Positions 27,901 to 37,656 are shown, counted from the first letter of the stretch. The stretch: 64,000 nt of DNA from Leptolyngbyaceae cyanobacterium RM1_1_2 (GCA_012032345.1 JAAUQI010000002.1:1-64000); one strand, 5' to 3'. Program-made: numbers and translations. The notes: generated from the letters alone by a model not told the origin.

Positions 27901-28033
27901 CAAAGCCAGAGCTGCACAGTCTTTTTCTGGAAGCCGCTGGTGCCGGTAAATCTTTCTGCTGATAGACGGTGGGTGATAAAACTGGCTCTAGGATACGCTT
28001 AGAGCGGCTTCCGCGTCTTATTTTTGAGGATTT

Positions 28034-28726
28034 ATGCAGGCAGCCTGGTTGCAGAATAAGAGATTTCTGGGTTTGATAGGCGCTGGAATTGTAGCTGTGG
28101 TGCTGCTAGGCTTTTTGCTCCCCGCTCAGGAGTGGGCAGAGGCCATTGATCAGTGGCTGAAATCTCTGGGGCCGTGGGCTTTTCCCGCTTTTGTCCTGGT
28201 TTATGTGGTAGCTACGGTGTGCGGCTTGCCCAACATCATCTTTGTACTGATGGCGGGGACTGTCTTTGGCCTGCTCAACGGCGTGTTGTCTGCCTCAGTG
28301 GCTGACACTATCGGGGCGATCGCCTGCTTTATTTTAGGCCGCACCCTGATTCGGACTCAGCTAAAATCGCGGATAGCGGGAAATTCCCACTTTGTGCGAC
28401 TGGATCAGGCCGTTGCCCAAAAGGGCTGGAAAATTCTGCTGCTCAGCCGTCTGGCCCCGGTGATTCCGTCTAACATCTTGAACTATGGGTTTAGCCTGAC
28501 TCAGGTTAAGTTTTGGCAGTACCTGGTGTGTACGTGGTTAGGAATGCTGCCTGTCTTGAGCTTCTATGTCTATATTGGCTACTTTGGTATCAGCCTGTTG
28601 GGCCGTAATACCCAACCTGGTGTGCTGGCCTTGCAGGCCGGGGGACTCGTGGCTGCGATCGCAGCCGCGCTCTATGCAACTCACCTAGCTCAAGCTGCCC
28701 TTTCTGCGCCTGAGGCAGACAGTTAG
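28034..28726 (+). CDS. TVP38/TMEM64 (DedA-like) membrane protein
   Basis: A 230-residue polytopic membrane protein of the SNARE-associated/VTT superfamily. The core carries the family signature GTVFGLLNGVLSASVADTIGAIACFILGR (Gly-rich re-entrant loop) and LSRLAPVIPSNILNYGFSLT. Known members of the superfamily act as lipid scramblases or flippases. About five helices are visible. The CDS is preceded by GAGGATTT. It converges with selO, leaving only 14 bases between the stops. Confidence 0.82.
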   Translation: MQAAWLQNKRFLGLIGAGIVAVVLLGFLLPAQEWAEAIDQWLKSLGPWAFPAFVLVYVVATVCGLPNIIFVLMAGTVFGLLNGVLSASVADTIGAIACFILGRTLIRTQLKSRIAGNSHFVRLDQAVAQKGWKILLLSRLAPVIPSNILNYGFSLTQVKFWQYLVCTWLGMLPVLSFYVYIGYFGISLLGRNTQPGVLALQAGGLVAAIAAALYATHLAQAALSAPEADS

Positions 28727-28740
28727 ACGCTCAGTTCAAA

Positions 28741-30189
28741 TTACCCTACAAACGGCGACTGCACCTGCTTCAGCAGAGCATAAAAAGGTTGCCAGTCATC
28801 CTCTAGCGCGATCGCTTCCCAAACCATCTCTATCCTGGGGCGCAGCAGCACGGTTTGCGGATTCGCTTGCTGTAGCCGCTGAGCCACCGCCACCATTTCG
28901 GCCTCGGAAAAGTGCTGTAGGCAGAGATAGTAGGTTCGTCGCCAGTCATCTAGCAAAGTTCTGGCGTCGTCATCAGAAGCCTGCATTGTGGTGCCAAAAA
29001 TACTGTCTGATCCTTGCCGCCAGCGGGGAGCAAACTGCTGAGCCAGTCCGGTAAAAAAGTCATGATAGCCTACTTGTGCGTGGCTCAAAAGCATTAGCGT
29101 TTGGTTCAGCAGCTTTTCTGCCAGCTCCAATGGCAAAGCCTCAAACCCTAACTTGGCCAGCATTCGTCGTTGATAAGCCTGGTGATAGTGCGCTTCAAAC
29201 TGAGCCAGCCCTGCTTGCAAATCTTCAGCAGGCATGATTAAAGCCAGCGGCTTTTGCAGCATCTTCAGGTTCCACTGGCAGATTAAGGGCTGATTGGCGT
29301 AGCTGTAGCGGCCAAAATAGTCAAAATACGCTGCCGTAAACTTGGGATTGTACTGATCCATAAAGGCATAGGGGCCATAGTCGAAGCTCTCTCCCGTAAT
29401 CGACATATTGTCGGTGTTAAGAACCCCATGACAAAAACCTACTGACATCCACTGGGCTACTAGCCGCGCTGTTCGCTGCACCAGCTCAGCATAAAACTGC
29501 CCGTAGCGATCGCGCTCATCGTTCACCGCCAACAAATCAGGGTAGTAAACCTCAATTACGTGCTCTAGCAGACGATCAATCAGATCAGGCCGACGATAAT
29601 ATTCCAGCCGCTCGAACGTGCCAAAGCGGATATGAGAACGGCTAAAGCGCACCATTACAGACGATCGCGTCGGCGAAGGCTCATCTCCCCGCCAGAGATT
29701 TTCCCCAGTTTCAATCAGGCTCAGACAGCGAGAGGTGCGTACCCCAAGGGCGTGGAGCGCCTCAGACGCCAGCACCTCCCGGATGCCGCCTTTGAGCGTT
29801 AGGCGACCATCCCCGCCGCGAGAGTAGGGCGTTGCTCCCGATCCTTTGGTGCCAAAGTCGTAGAGTTCGCCATCGGTACCGCGTACCTGCCCGTAGAGAA
29901 AACCACGCCCGTCACCCAGGAAAGCGTTATATTCACCAAACTGATAGCCATGATAGCGCAGGGCCAAAAAGGGTTCGCGTCCCTGAAATTGCCCAAAAGC
30001 TGCAGTGAAGTGTTCATCCGTAACCGTGTCGGGTGCTAGCCCAAGCTGTTGTAGAATCTCATCGTTGCGAAACCGCAGCGTATGCTGAGGAAACTCTGCA
30101 GCCGGGACAATATCATAGTAGTCATCTCCTAGCGCTTCTAAGGCAGGTTCATAGCAGAGATCGAGCAGAGGATTAGCAGCAGAGTCCAT
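28741..30189 (-). CDS. selO: Protein adenylyltransferase SelO (YdiU/UPF0061)
   Basis: A 482-residue pseudokinase-fold enzyme. It has [34 protein letters not shown] (nucleotide binding), [18 protein letters not shown] and the metal-binding [23 protein letters not shown] region. SelO enzymes transfer AMP to Ser, Thr or Tyr of target proteins and take part in redox-stress responses. Most bacterial SelO, like this one, end without the C-terminal selenocysteine of animal forms. It is a full-length member, ATG at 30189. Confidence 0.9.
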   Translation of the reverse strand: MDSAANPLLDLCYEPALEALGDDYYDIVPAAEFPQHTLRFRNDEILQQLGLAPDTVTDEHFTAAFGQFQGREPFLALRYHGYQFGEYNAFLGDGRGFLYGQVRGTDGELYDFGTKGSGATPYSRGGDGRLTLKGGIREVLASEALHALGVRTSRCLSLIETGENLWRGDEPSPTRSSVMVRFSRSHIRFGTFERLEYYRRPDLIDRLLEHVIEVYYPDLLAVNDERDRYGQFYAELVQRTARLVAQWMSVGFCHGVLNTDNMSITGESFDYGPYAFMDQYNPKFTAAYFDYFGRYSYANQPLICQWNLKMLQKPLALIMPAEDLQAGLAQFEAHYHQAYQRRMLAKLGFEALPLELAEKLLNQTLMLLSHAQVGYHDFFTGLAQQFAPRWRQGSDSIFGTTMQASDDDARTLLDDWRRTYYLCLQHFSEAEMVAVAQRLQQANPQTVLLRPRIEMVWEAIALEDDWQPFYALLKQVQSPFVG

Positions 30190-30687
30190 TAGCTTAGAGG
30201 CAGGGCAGCATCAGAAATTATGACAGCTTGTGATGAAGGCCGCATAGCTGCTAGCTTAAGGCAATTCAGCCCTAAGCTGTAGCAGTCAAGTTTACAGCCG
30301 CGATCGCCCTTTAGTCTTCAGGCGTCACTATCGTCAGTATTGAGACAGGGCTGTACCGTCACAATTTACTATTGATGGGGTTGCCGTGCCAAAAACAACG
30401 AGTGGAGGAAAGCACAGCGGGATACAAAAACGTCTGCTAAGTACCATCGGTACCGACGCTAGCAAGTAGAAGCGTTTCTGGAACTGCGCTGTACTTTTGA
30501 GGGGCGATCGCTAGTGCCTGACATCTCATGAGAAAAACTCTTTGGAAAAATATTTTTTTAGAATCTGGAAGATTACGGCAGTGTAGTCTGGTATTTTATC
30601 GATTGAAGGCACTTTTGAGGCTACATCAGCCACTGAAGCATCCATAAATCCGTTTTAGATATAGCTCCTACCAAAGAGGTTCGTAAC
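30190..30687. other. Divergent intergenic region selO-mscL
   Basis: 498 bases without a recognisable gene. It contains one HIP1-like site and an AT-rich stretch at 30540-30605 likely to hold the mscL promoter. No repeat or structured RNA was recognised. Confidence 0.5.
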
Positions 30688-31119
30688 ATGGCACTACCTG
30701 GCAGAAATTCGAGAACTCGCGTAGGTGGCTTTCTTCATGACTTTAGAGAGTTTGCGCTGCGCGGCAACGTGGTTGACCTGGCGGTTGCCGTCATCATCGG
30801 CGGAGCCTTTGGCGCAATTATTTCTTCGTTTGTAGCAGATATTCTCATGCCTGCGGTGATCAACCCGTTTCTGTCTCAGGCCGGAACCGACTGGCGCGAG
30901 GCCACTATCGGCCCCGGCATTAGAATTGGCAGCTTCTTGGGCACCGTGGTTGACTTCATCATCATTGCCTTTGTGCTGTTTCTGGTAATTCAGTTTTTTG
31001 AGCGACTGAAGCGTCAAGAGGAAGTTGAAGCCGCCCCTGCTGAACTTACGGTTGAAGAGAAGCTCAACGTCACCTTAGAACGGCTAACCCAGGCGATTGA
31101 GTCCCGGCAAATTCCCTAA
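30688..31119 (+). CDS. mscL: Large-conductance mechanosensitive channel MscL
   Basis: A 143-residue channel subunit of usual length. TM1 carries FREFALRGNVVDLAVAVIIGGAFGAIISSFVADILMP, the near-invariant MscL pore helix; TM2 is FLGTVVDFIIIAFVLFLVIQFF. The C-terminal cytosolic helix is VEEKLNVTLERLTQAIESR. Five copies form a tension-gated pore that releases osmolytes on hypo-osmotic shock, which suits an organism with an osmolyte/sugar importer. Confidence 0.94.
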   Translation: MALPGRNSRTRVGGFLHDFREFALRGNVVDLAVAVIIGGAFGAIISSFVADILMPAVINPFLSQAGTDWREATIGPGIRIGSFLGTVVDFIIIAFVLFLVIQFFERLKRQEEVEAAPAELTVEEKLNVTLERLTQAIESRQIP

Positions 31120-31232
31120 AGCGGAGCGCTATGGCTATCTTATTCCGACTGTGAGAAGACTTTCTTGGCCGAGAAAGCCTTTCACAACTTCCTTCCCCCA
31201 CAAATGGTTTAGGACTGCTGTAGCAGTCTGAG

Positions 31233-33755
31233 CTAATGGGTAATCAGTAAGGGCCAGAGCAAGGCCACTAGGGCGATCGCGCTTAGATGCTGCGGCCACA
31301 TCAGCCTGAGCGACTGGCGGACGATTTTCTGGGTCAAAACGATGCTGGACAAGGCTCCAAAAACGAGGACTGCGCTTTGCAAAAAGGCAATCACTGCCGG
31401 ATGAGCCACATAGACAGGCACTCCTTCACCACTTAGGCCAAACGTCGCCAGACCCACCGAGAGAATCTGACCGCCCTCCCCCAGTCCTAGACTGAGATAG
31501 TAGGCCAGGTTGGCTGCCAGCACCAGCGGCAAATAGCCATAGGCAAGGCTGACAAAGCTTTTGGGCGAGTAGCTAGTCGTCAGCTTGAAGACGAGCCGGG
31601 TGAGGCCGTAGGCAGCGAAGGGCAGCAACACAGGCAGACTGAGAGTGGCTATCGAGGCGATCGCGTGAATGCCAAAGTTCTCTAAATTTAGGCCCAGTCG
31701 CTGATTGATCAGCGGCAGTCGGTGCAGAAACACCGCGCCCAACAGCAAAAACAGCAGCGCCACCTCATAGCTGCGGGGGACATGGGTCGTCCATAGCTCG
31801 ATTCCTGGGGGGCGCAGGTTGACCTCAACCGAGCGGTGAGGGCAGGCTTTGAGACAGGTCATGCACAACACACAGTCGCGGTTGTCTTCTAGCTGAGCCG
31901 GGTGAGAGTACAGCGGACAGCCGTTGGTTTCCTGACCTTCGCCTTTGCGGGGGCCACCTTTGTAGCACTGATAAGTGGTGCATTCGGCTGAGCAGGTGCC
32001 CTGCTGTGCCCGCAGCTCCGTCACAGACAGTTTGGCAAACAACCCGTTCATGCCCCCAATCGGGCAGAGATAGCGACACCAAAACCGCCGCTCAAAGATG
32101 GCAGAAAAAATCATGGCCCCAGCGGTAATCAGCAGCAGCAGGCAGGCCGACAGGTAAGCCGTATCCTCTAAGTTCCACAGCTCCTCCCACAGCAAAATCA
32201 GGGCAAACAGACCAAACAAAAACCAGCCACCCCAGCGCTCAGCTTCCTGTCGCGGCCACTGCTTCAGCTGTCGCGGCACCAGCCATAGTGAGAGCTTCTG
32301 CGTCACTTCGCCGTAGATCATAAACGGACACACCGCGCACCACAGTCGGCCTACAAAGGGGAAACCCAGCAGCACCAGCGGCCACCACCAGGCCCAAAAC
32401 ATATTCAGCGCAAAGTTCTCTTGGCGGTTTTGCGGCCCAATAAAGAGAACCGCCACAATAAAAGCAAAGAAAGGTAGGGTAAAACCGTAGTTCACGCGAT
32501 CGGGCCACCAAGGGCTACGCAAGAAATTACGCAGGCGGGGGTAGGTGTTGAGCAGATTTAGCCGGAACTGTTTTTTGCGCCCCTGGGAAGGCCAAATAAT
32601 CTCTTCGGTGATACTGTTGTTAGCCCCAGCCATCTGTGACAGAGAACGCTCTACTAGGCTGGATAGCTCCCGCAGATTGTTAGGAAAGTCGTAAGCCTGT
32701 AGCCGCCGCAGGGCTGCGGTTGTCAGCCTGGGTTTGTCAAGGCCCCGTGCCCGACAGATCAGGCTGATGTAGTAGCCAACGTAGTCTTGAATGTCAGCTT
32801 TGCGCAGTCGCAGCGGCGGTACTTTAATCACCTGGCCCACGAGCAGGTTGATCTGGGGCAGGGGCTGCTCTGAAATAATGATGATGCGGACCTGGGAGCT
32901 TTTGGCCTCAGCGGCGTCAGCCTCAGCTCGGCTGACGGGGGTATAGGTATTGGTTTGGAGCAGGTGGGCGATCGCGCTCAGCAGTTCTGGGGGCAGCTCT
33001 TGCAGGTTATTGAGAATTAGCGTTCCGCTTCCTAGAGCCTCAATCAGACCGGGCTTGCCTCCGGCCCGACCCAACAAATCCGCGCCGCTGGCCTGTACCT
33101 TAGAGCATTCCACCTGAATTACGGCTTCACGGCGATCGCCAGAGCCATAGTGAATCAGAGCCGCAATGTTGTCTTTTTCTAGCCCTGGTTCGCCAAAAAT
33201 AATTGCAGAGTCTCGACGCTCAGAAGCAGCTTTAATCTGCGATCGCAGCCGTTTGGCATAGCGGCTGCGGCCAATAATACCCCGTCGCGCTTTGGTCACC
33301 AGATAGGGCCGCAGAATAGTCTGTCGCTCTTGCTCAAAGCTAAGCTGTGAGGCCAGCTGCTCAACTTCGGCGGCAAGCTGCTGGGTAAATAGCTGGGTCA
33401 TGGCCGGGTAGTCTTGGGCTACCTGCCAAAATTCAGCAACGGGAACAAAGAAAAACTCGCACTCGCTCAGGGTGGTGAAAGTTTTTTGGGCAGGCTGATT
33501 GAGCAAAAGCGCCTGTAAGTTGATGACTGCACCGGGTAAAAGGCTGACGGCGCTGGGGCGATCGCGGTCGCTTTCGACTTTGCCCTGTCGCAAAATCCAC
33601 AGGCCGTTGGGGGTGTCATCAAGGGTGACAAAGCGTTGTTCAGGGGCGATCGTGCGAGTTTGCAGCAGGGGCGCGATCGCGGCCAGTATTTCTTGGTTGA
33701 GGATGTTGAGGGCGGTACGCTCTTGCAGCCAGGTAATACGCTCAGCAGCGGCCAT
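31233..33755 (-). CDS. cNMP-binding / degenerate sigma-54-type AAA / membrane polyferredoxin fusion
   Basis: An 840-residue fusion. Residues about 20-130 look like a cyclic-nucleotide-binding fold. Residues about 155-395 align with a sigma-54 activator AAA+ domain followed by the usual winged segment (NNLRELSSLVERSL). Residues about 410-840 form a NapH/CcoG-like membrane polyferredoxin with several helices and Cys motifs WCAVCP, WCRYLCP, CSAECTTYQC and CVLCMTCLKACP, enough for two or more Fe-S clusters. The AAA part is degenerate: Walker A is GEPGLEKD instead of GESGTGKE, Walker B is LILNNLQE instead of LFLDEI, and the sigma-54-contacting GAFTGA loop is absent. Cyanobacteria generally lack sigma-54. 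The role is probably redox sensing or electron transfer rather than promoter opening; this is inference. Confidence 0.8.
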   Translation of the reverse strand: MAAAERITWLQERTALNILNQEILAAIAPLLQTRTIAPEQRFVTLDDTPNGLWILRQGKVESDRDRPSAVSLLPGAVINLQALLLNQPAQKTFTTLSECEFFFVPVAEFWQVAQDYPAMTQLFTQQLAAEVEQLASQLSFEQERQTILRPYLVTKARRGIIGRSRYAKRLRSQIKAASERRDSAIIFGEPGLEKDNIAALIHYGSGDRREAVIQVECSKVQASGADLLGRAGGKPGLIEALGSGTLILNNLQELPPELLSAIAHLLQTNTYTPVSRAEADAAEAKSSQVRIIIISEQPLPQINLLVGQVIKVPPLRLRKADIQDYVGYYISLICRARGLDKPRLTTAALRRLQAYDFPNNLRELSSLVERSLSQMAGANNSITEEIIWPSQGRKKQFRLNLLNTYPRLRNFLRSPWWPDRVNYGFTLPFFAFIVAVLFIGPQNRQENFALNMFWAWWWPLVLLGFPFVGRLWCAVCPFMIYGEVTQKLSLWLVPRQLKQWPRQEAERWGGWFLFGLFALILLWEELWNLEDTAYLSACLLLLITAGAMIFSAIFERRFWCRYLCPIGGMNGLFAKLSVTELRAQQGTCSAECTTYQCYKGGPRKGEGQETNGCPLYSHPAQLEDNRDCVLCMTCLKACPHRSVEVNLRPPGIELWTTHVPRSYEVALLFLLLGAVFLHRLPLINQRLGLNLENFGIHAIASIATLSLPVLLPFAAYGLTRLVFKLTTSYSPKSFVSLAYGYLPLVLAANLAYYLSLGLGEGGQILSVGLATFGLSGEGVPVYVAHPAVIAFLQSAVLVFGALSSIVLTQKIVRQSLRLMWPQHLSAIALVALLWPLLITH

Positions 33756-33819
33756 AAGATCAAGCCTTCGATCAGGATATGCTGATCTTCGTTCACTTCA
33801 TCAGCTCTCGTCAAAAAAT

Positions 33820-33903
33820 ATGATGCAGCTCTCTGAACTTTGGATGCCGCTAGCGCTGCTGGGAATAGTTGTGCTGGCAGCGATCTACTTTGGCCGTCTC
33901 TAG
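33820..33903 (+). CDS. Possible 27-residue single-helix membrane protein
   Basis: ATGATG opens a short frame whose product is almost one membrane helix (ELWMPLALLGIVVLAAIYFGRL). Small one-helix subunits are common in cyanobacterial photosynthetic and NDH complexes, but I do not recognise this one as Pet, Psa, Psb or Ndh. There is no clear ribosome site. It is divergent from the polyferredoxin fusion, 64 bases away. Confidence 0.3.
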   Translation: MMQLSELWMPLALLGIVVLAAIYFGRL

Positions 33904-33934
33904 CACCTGCTTCATAATCTCTTCCTCTATTACC

Positions 33935-34329
33935 CTATAGGTCTTGACGATGTACCAGCCGCTGCTGAGTACTGCCTGAAACCCTCACTCCACTCAGCAC
34001 AGCAACATCTTCTTCGGCTCGTGCATAAGCCTTGTTGGCGCTCAACAGCAGGCAGCAATTCTTGACCTCTAGCCGTTGACTCTGTTGCTCACTTAGGCTC
34101 AACCCCCTGACGGTGCTTTGAACCTGCCGCTTTCGCCCACGGGTTAGCCCGCTGCTTGTGCGGATAAAAAAAGTCCGATGTCAGGCCCCACTGTCTCCAG
34201 CAAATGGTTCCAAACAGCGACTTTTATCCCTTCAAGGGTCTTGACTTGCTCAGGGTCAGTCTCTTCGTATAACAGTTCGGCTATCTTCTCAGCATGAGCT
34301 TGGATTTGAGCACGCTTGTCGGCATCCAT
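33935..34329 (-). pseudogene. ISKra4-family transposase 5' remnant, frameshifted
   Basis: The first 61 codons (MDADKRAQIQAHAEKIAELL, DPEQVKTLEGI) match the N terminus of ISKra4-type transposases. That frame stops at 34144. A second frame continues the homology to 33935, with KRQVQSTVRGLSLSEQQ and ending in VRVSGSTQQRLVHRQ, also typical of the family. So a frameshift near 34146 and loss of the catalytic two thirds have killed the gene. It sits beside another truncated transposase. Confidence 0.7.
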
Positions 34330-34433
34330 CGGACTGACTCCAATACAATCAGGGGTACTGATAGCTTAGCGCTGATATCCTCACCTACATCCTAAGTACT
34401 TATACTCATCGCAAAGGTAGGATGCACCTAACA

Positions 34434-35006
34434 TCACCAGCTCCTCTTCATGCCGCCACAATGAGCGACAGTGTTTTTTTGGGCGTGAAGTGCATCCAGA
34501 CTGAAGACCACACCACTCAGGTGGAGCTTCTCCAGCAAGTACTGCACCACCTTCAATTCGCTCGTTTCGGTGGTGGTTAGCGCCGCTAAATCAACGGTGA
34601 TCCCTTGGGCTTGAGCAAAGACACTGACGAGTCCGACAAAGCGCGTTTTGCCGTCATCCTCGGTGATGGGTTGTCGAATCCGTTTCCCGTCAATGGCATA
34701 GACATCGTCGTCAACGGTGAGATGTTGGCGCATCCATTGAACGATGGCACCGCTGAGCGCGGCAAAGTCAAGCCCGATATGCGCTCGCCGGAACGTCGAA
34801 AAGGAAGGTAAGGCGTCGAGTTCAATCTGCAATAAGCAAGCCACCTCTGAACCATAGCGTTTTGCAAACTCCTCTAGGGGGCGATTTCCCTGATACCCCG
34901 CTAAATTGCCCATCACCATGCAGACCAAAATGATCCATAACGGATGGCGTTTCCCACGCGCCTGACGGTAATCCAAGACCGTCTGTAGAGTTTCGATCAG
35001 GTTCAT
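34434..35006 (-). pseudogene. ISAs1-family transposase, C-terminally truncated
   Basis: 190 residues remain of about 370 normally. The N-terminal DDE-associated domain (LDYRQARGKRHPLWIILVCM, FSTFRRAHIGLD) and the first catalytic region (VYAIDGKRIRQP) are present, followed by VVFSLDALHAQKNT, which holds the second catalytic Asp. After that the frame runs into 9 unrelated residues and stops, so the rest including the catalytic Glu is missing. The ATG at 35006 is normal. Likely not functional. Confidence 0.78.
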
Positions 35007-35187
35007 GGCAACACTGGCGATAGAGGGTGCCTGACAGCATAATTTTTATCTCATCATAGTGAATCAGCCCTGCCTCTTTGGTGAGTCTGCTCTGGCGACG
35101 CTTGGCTTTATCTTTTTAATTGTGCTGCTGGGTTAAAAATTAATAGTGCACTGCGGCAGGCGCTGGTTTCAGTATTTATGAACAGTG

Positions 35188-35213
35188 GGTTTGCTGCTTG
35201 AATGCAGCAAACC
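35188..35213 (+). repeat. Perfect 10-bp hairpin upstream of ndk
   Basis: GGTTTGCTGC and GCAGCAAACC flank the loop TTGAAT. No T-run follows, so it is not a typical terminator on either strand. It lies 105 bases before ndk in the 311-base interval 35007-35317, where no gene is seen, and could mark the IS boundary or a 5' leader structure. Confidence 0.6.
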
Positions 35214-35317
35214 TCAAAGTTTAAAGATCGAAAGCCTAAAGAACTAAAACCTTTACAAAAGGCTCTGATTTTCTGAGCATAGAAAAGGTTTAGAAATTAC
35301 GTTAGGAGCAGGTATCT

Positions 35318-35767
35318 GTGGAACGCACATTCCTGATGATTAAGCCCGACGGGGTTCAACGGGGACTCGTTGGTGAGATCATTCGTCGCTATGAGGTAAA
35401 AGGGTTCACCCTGGTAGGGTTAAAGCTGATGCAGGTTTCTCGTGAGCTGGCTGAAAAGCACTATGACGTTCATCGAGAGAAGCCTTTTTTTGGTGGCTTA
35501 GTAGATTTCATCACGTCTGGCCCAGTGGTAGCAATGGTTTGGGAAGGCGAGGGCGTTGTCGCCTCAGCCCGCAAGCTGATTGGCGCTACGAACCCGCTGT
35601 CGGCTGAGCCGGGTACGATTCGAGGTGATTACGGTGTGACCATTGGCCGCAACCTTATTCACGGGTCAGATGCGATTGAAACAGCCCGCTCTGAGATTGC
35701 GCTTTGGTTTGGTGAAGATAATCTAACAGGCTGGAAACCCAGTCTGAAAGACTGGCTGTACGAATAG
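35318..35767 (+). CDS. ndk: Nucleoside diphosphate kinase
   Basis: A 149-residue enzyme of standard length. It has the start [21 protein letters not shown], the nucleotide-contacting [22 protein letters not shown] and the phospho-His in [12 protein letters not shown] (about residue 115). It equilibrates nucleoside di- and triphosphates by a ping-pong mechanism. The start is GTG, preceded by TAGGAG at the right distance. Monocistronic, with an intrinsic terminator after it. Confidence 0.95.
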   Translation: MERTFLMIKPDGVQRGLVGEIIRRYEVKGFTLVGLKLMQVSRELAEKHYDVHREKPFFGGLVDFITSGPVVAMVWEGEGVVASARKLIGATNPLSAEPGTIRGDYGVTIGRNLIHGSDAIETARSEIALWFGEDNLTGWKPSLKDWLYE

Positions 35768-35817
35768 GAAAAGGGCTTTTAGCCACCTCAACACCAAACC
35801 AGGTTGTTAGAGTTTTA

Positions 35818-35846
35818 TGCCAGGCTGCTAGCTTGGCATTCTTTTT
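35818..35846 (+). terminator. Intrinsic terminator of ndk
   Basis: TGCCAG and TTGGCA arms (35818-35838) with a GC-rich centre, followed by TTCTTTTT. It lies about 50 bases after the ndk stop and touches the end of the convergent terC-like gene. Confidence 0.65.
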
Positions 35847-36768
35847 ACGAGGCGGGGTCGTCTTGAGCTAAGGGTAAAGCCACTCTTTCGGTTTCAGCGT
35901 CTTGCTTAAAAATCTCTAATTTTGCATCAGAGGCTATCTGCTCGCCCGCCAAAGACGAGGCTGTGGGAGAGTCTGGCGCTGAACCGTTGGTTAACTTGCT
36001 GTCTGGTTTCAATGACTCCAGCGCTGACGCTGACTCAGATAAGGGTTTGCGATCGCTAGCAGCGGTTGTCTGTATTACTTCGGCGTCAGCAACAGATCGT
36101 TTCTCAGAAAATCCCCAGATAAACAGGGCAGCAATCAGACTCACCATCAGCCATTCGGGCGGCACCCAGTTTTCGTTGATGACGCGAATCAGCAAGCGAG
36201 TGCCTACAAACGCAACCGTAATGTAGCCTGCATCCTCCAAATGCACGTAGACCTGCAGCCAGCCAATAAACAGCTCCGCCATAAACCGCAGAGTAATTAC
36301 CCCAATCGCACCACCCAATAGCACCAGCCAGATCTCCTGAGAGAGCGCGATCGCCGTCGTGACGCTATCGAGGGAGAAAGCTAAGTCCGTTAGCGCAATC
36401 ATCGGCACAGCCTGCCATACGGAGCTAAAGCGAGGCCCGTGATGTTCGGCGCTGTCTTCTTCATTTGACGAAAAATACTGATAGGCTAGCCACAGCAGAT
36501 ATAGAGCGCCTAAAACCTCAAACTGCCAAAATTGCAGCACCCATCCTGCCGTTAGAATAAGGCAAACGCGCAAAACGAAAGCGACTACCAGCCCGACATT
36601 GAGGGCGCGGCGCTCCATTTCTTTGGAAGCAAGGCCCTGAGCGATCGCCGCTAGCGCAATAGCATTATCGGCTGACAGCACCGCTTCCAGCGCAATCAGC
36701 ACCAAGAGCAGGAGCAGCGTGTCCATGCCGAGGTTGGGAGAAAAATCTAGTAGACGATCTAGGGGCAT
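35845..36768 (-). CDS. TerC/YkoY-family membrane protein
   Basis: A 307-residue protein. The first 220 residues form the TerC domain with about seven helices and the acidic family motif LIALEAVLSADNAIALAAIA (two Asp/Glu in the membrane) and DLAFSLDSVTTAIAL. Such proteins export manganese or other metals and help metalate secreted proteins. The last 85 residues are a hydrophilic, Ser/Ala/Asp-rich tail of unknown role, not part of the domain. The cyanobacterial thylakoid relatives aid photosystem II assembly, so a Mn link is possible. I saw no yybP-ykoY riboswitch upstream. Confidence 0.83.
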   Translation of the reverse strand: MPLDRLLDFSPNLGMDTLLLLLVLIALEAVLSADNAIALAAIAQGLASKEMERRALNVGLVVAFVLRVCLILTAGWVLQFWQFEVLGALYLLWLAYQYFSSNEEDSAEHHGPRFSSVWQAVPMIALTDLAFSLDSVTTAIALSQEIWLVLLGGAIGVITLRFMAELFIGWLQVYVHLEDAGYITVAFVGTRLLIRVINENWVPPEWLMVSLIAALFIWGFSEKRSVADAEVIQTTAASDRKPLSESASALESLKPDSKLTNGSAPDSPTASSLAGEQIASDAKLEIFKQDAETERVALPLAQDDPAS

Positions 36769-36930
36769 TCAAAACGGATGGGTTGGGTGTACTCAAGCAA
36801 AATCAAAAACAGAGCATGAACCAGCAGTCTGTTAAGACGCCTGACGATGGCTATGCTCAAAGCTTTAAGCAGTAACCTGAAGGGGTCGTCTGCTATACAG
36901 TTTAAAGTTTAATGACTTCTAAGTGATCTG

Positions 36931-37656
36931 GTGATTCATTCTTTAATTCAGCAATTGCGCGATCGCTATCCTATGGGTAGCCTAACAGCAGATCTGCTTA
37001 TGCTGCATGACAACCAATACATTGTCCGCGCTGTCGTGCAGCTTGATCGCAGCGTTGTGGCGACCGGCATGGCGGCTAGTTCAGATTTAGCCCAGGCAGA
37101 AGATTTGGCTAAAAGCCGTGCCCTTCAGTCTTTAGGGCTTGAGGCAAAACCGGAAGCGATGCCTCTCTTATCGGCTGACCTGCCGGTTCAGGCCGAAGAC
37201 TTAAAAGCTGCTAACCCCCAGCTCCAGACAGACAGGCTAGAAACAGAGCTGCCGCTGACCGGGTTCTCAGCCGAGCGATCGCCTCAGCTAGAAGAGCAGC
37301 AGCCGTCAAATACCAATATTTTGCGTCCTCCTGAAGCGCCCTCAGGGGATGAGGTGAGCGATCCGTTTCCTTTACTATCGCTCCCGGCTGAGCCGCCAGA
37401 ACCTTTCCTGCCAGATCCATCTGCCCCGTCAAAAGCCCCAATTGAATCGCCTACGCTCAATACCGGGCCAGTTGATCTTTCAGATATTCTGGCGCAAACA
37501 GATGTAGAACTGCGGCGTCTGGGCTGGTCAGTGCAGCAGGGACGAGAATTTCTGGAGCAAACCTACAGTAAGCGATCGCGCCATGACCTTAGCGATGAGG
37601 AACTGCTAGAGTTTTTGCTCTATTTAGAAAAGCAGCCTGCGCCTATAGAACATTAG
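36931..37656 (+). CDS. Hypothetical protein with N- and C-terminal conserved ends
   Basis: A 241-residue protein starting with GTG. The N-terminal 65 residues have a mixed alpha/beta pattern (VRAVVQLDRSVVATGMAAS, LAQAEDLAKSRALQSLGL), reminiscent of a small nucleic-acid-binding or Rad52-like strand but too short to claim. A long Pro/Glu/Ser-rich disordered middle (about residues 70-185) connects to a C-terminal helical block (ELRRLGWSVQQGREFLEQTYSKRSRHDLSDEELLEFLLYLE). That C-terminal block looks like the short helical domain found in several cyanobacterial hypothetical proteins. Function unknown. Its end overlaps the convergent EVE gene by 4 bases. Confidence 0.7.
   Translation: MIHSLIQQLRDRYPMGSLTADLLMLHDNQYIVRAVVQLDRSVVATGMAASSDLAQAEDLAKSRALQSLGLEAKPEAMPLLSADLPVQAEDLKAANPQLQTDRLETELPLTGFSAERSPQLEEQQPSNTNILRPPEAPSGDEVSDPFPLLSLPAEPPEPFLPDPSAPSKAPIESPTLNTGPVDLSDILAQTDVELRRLGWSVQQGREFLEQTYSKRSRHDLSDEELLEFLLYLEKQPAPIEH

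Noticed and set aside
36769-36930. yybP-ykoY manganese riboswitch before the TerC-like gene
   Set aside because: TerC/YkoY genes often have one, but I could not find its conserved sequence blocks on the minus strand here.
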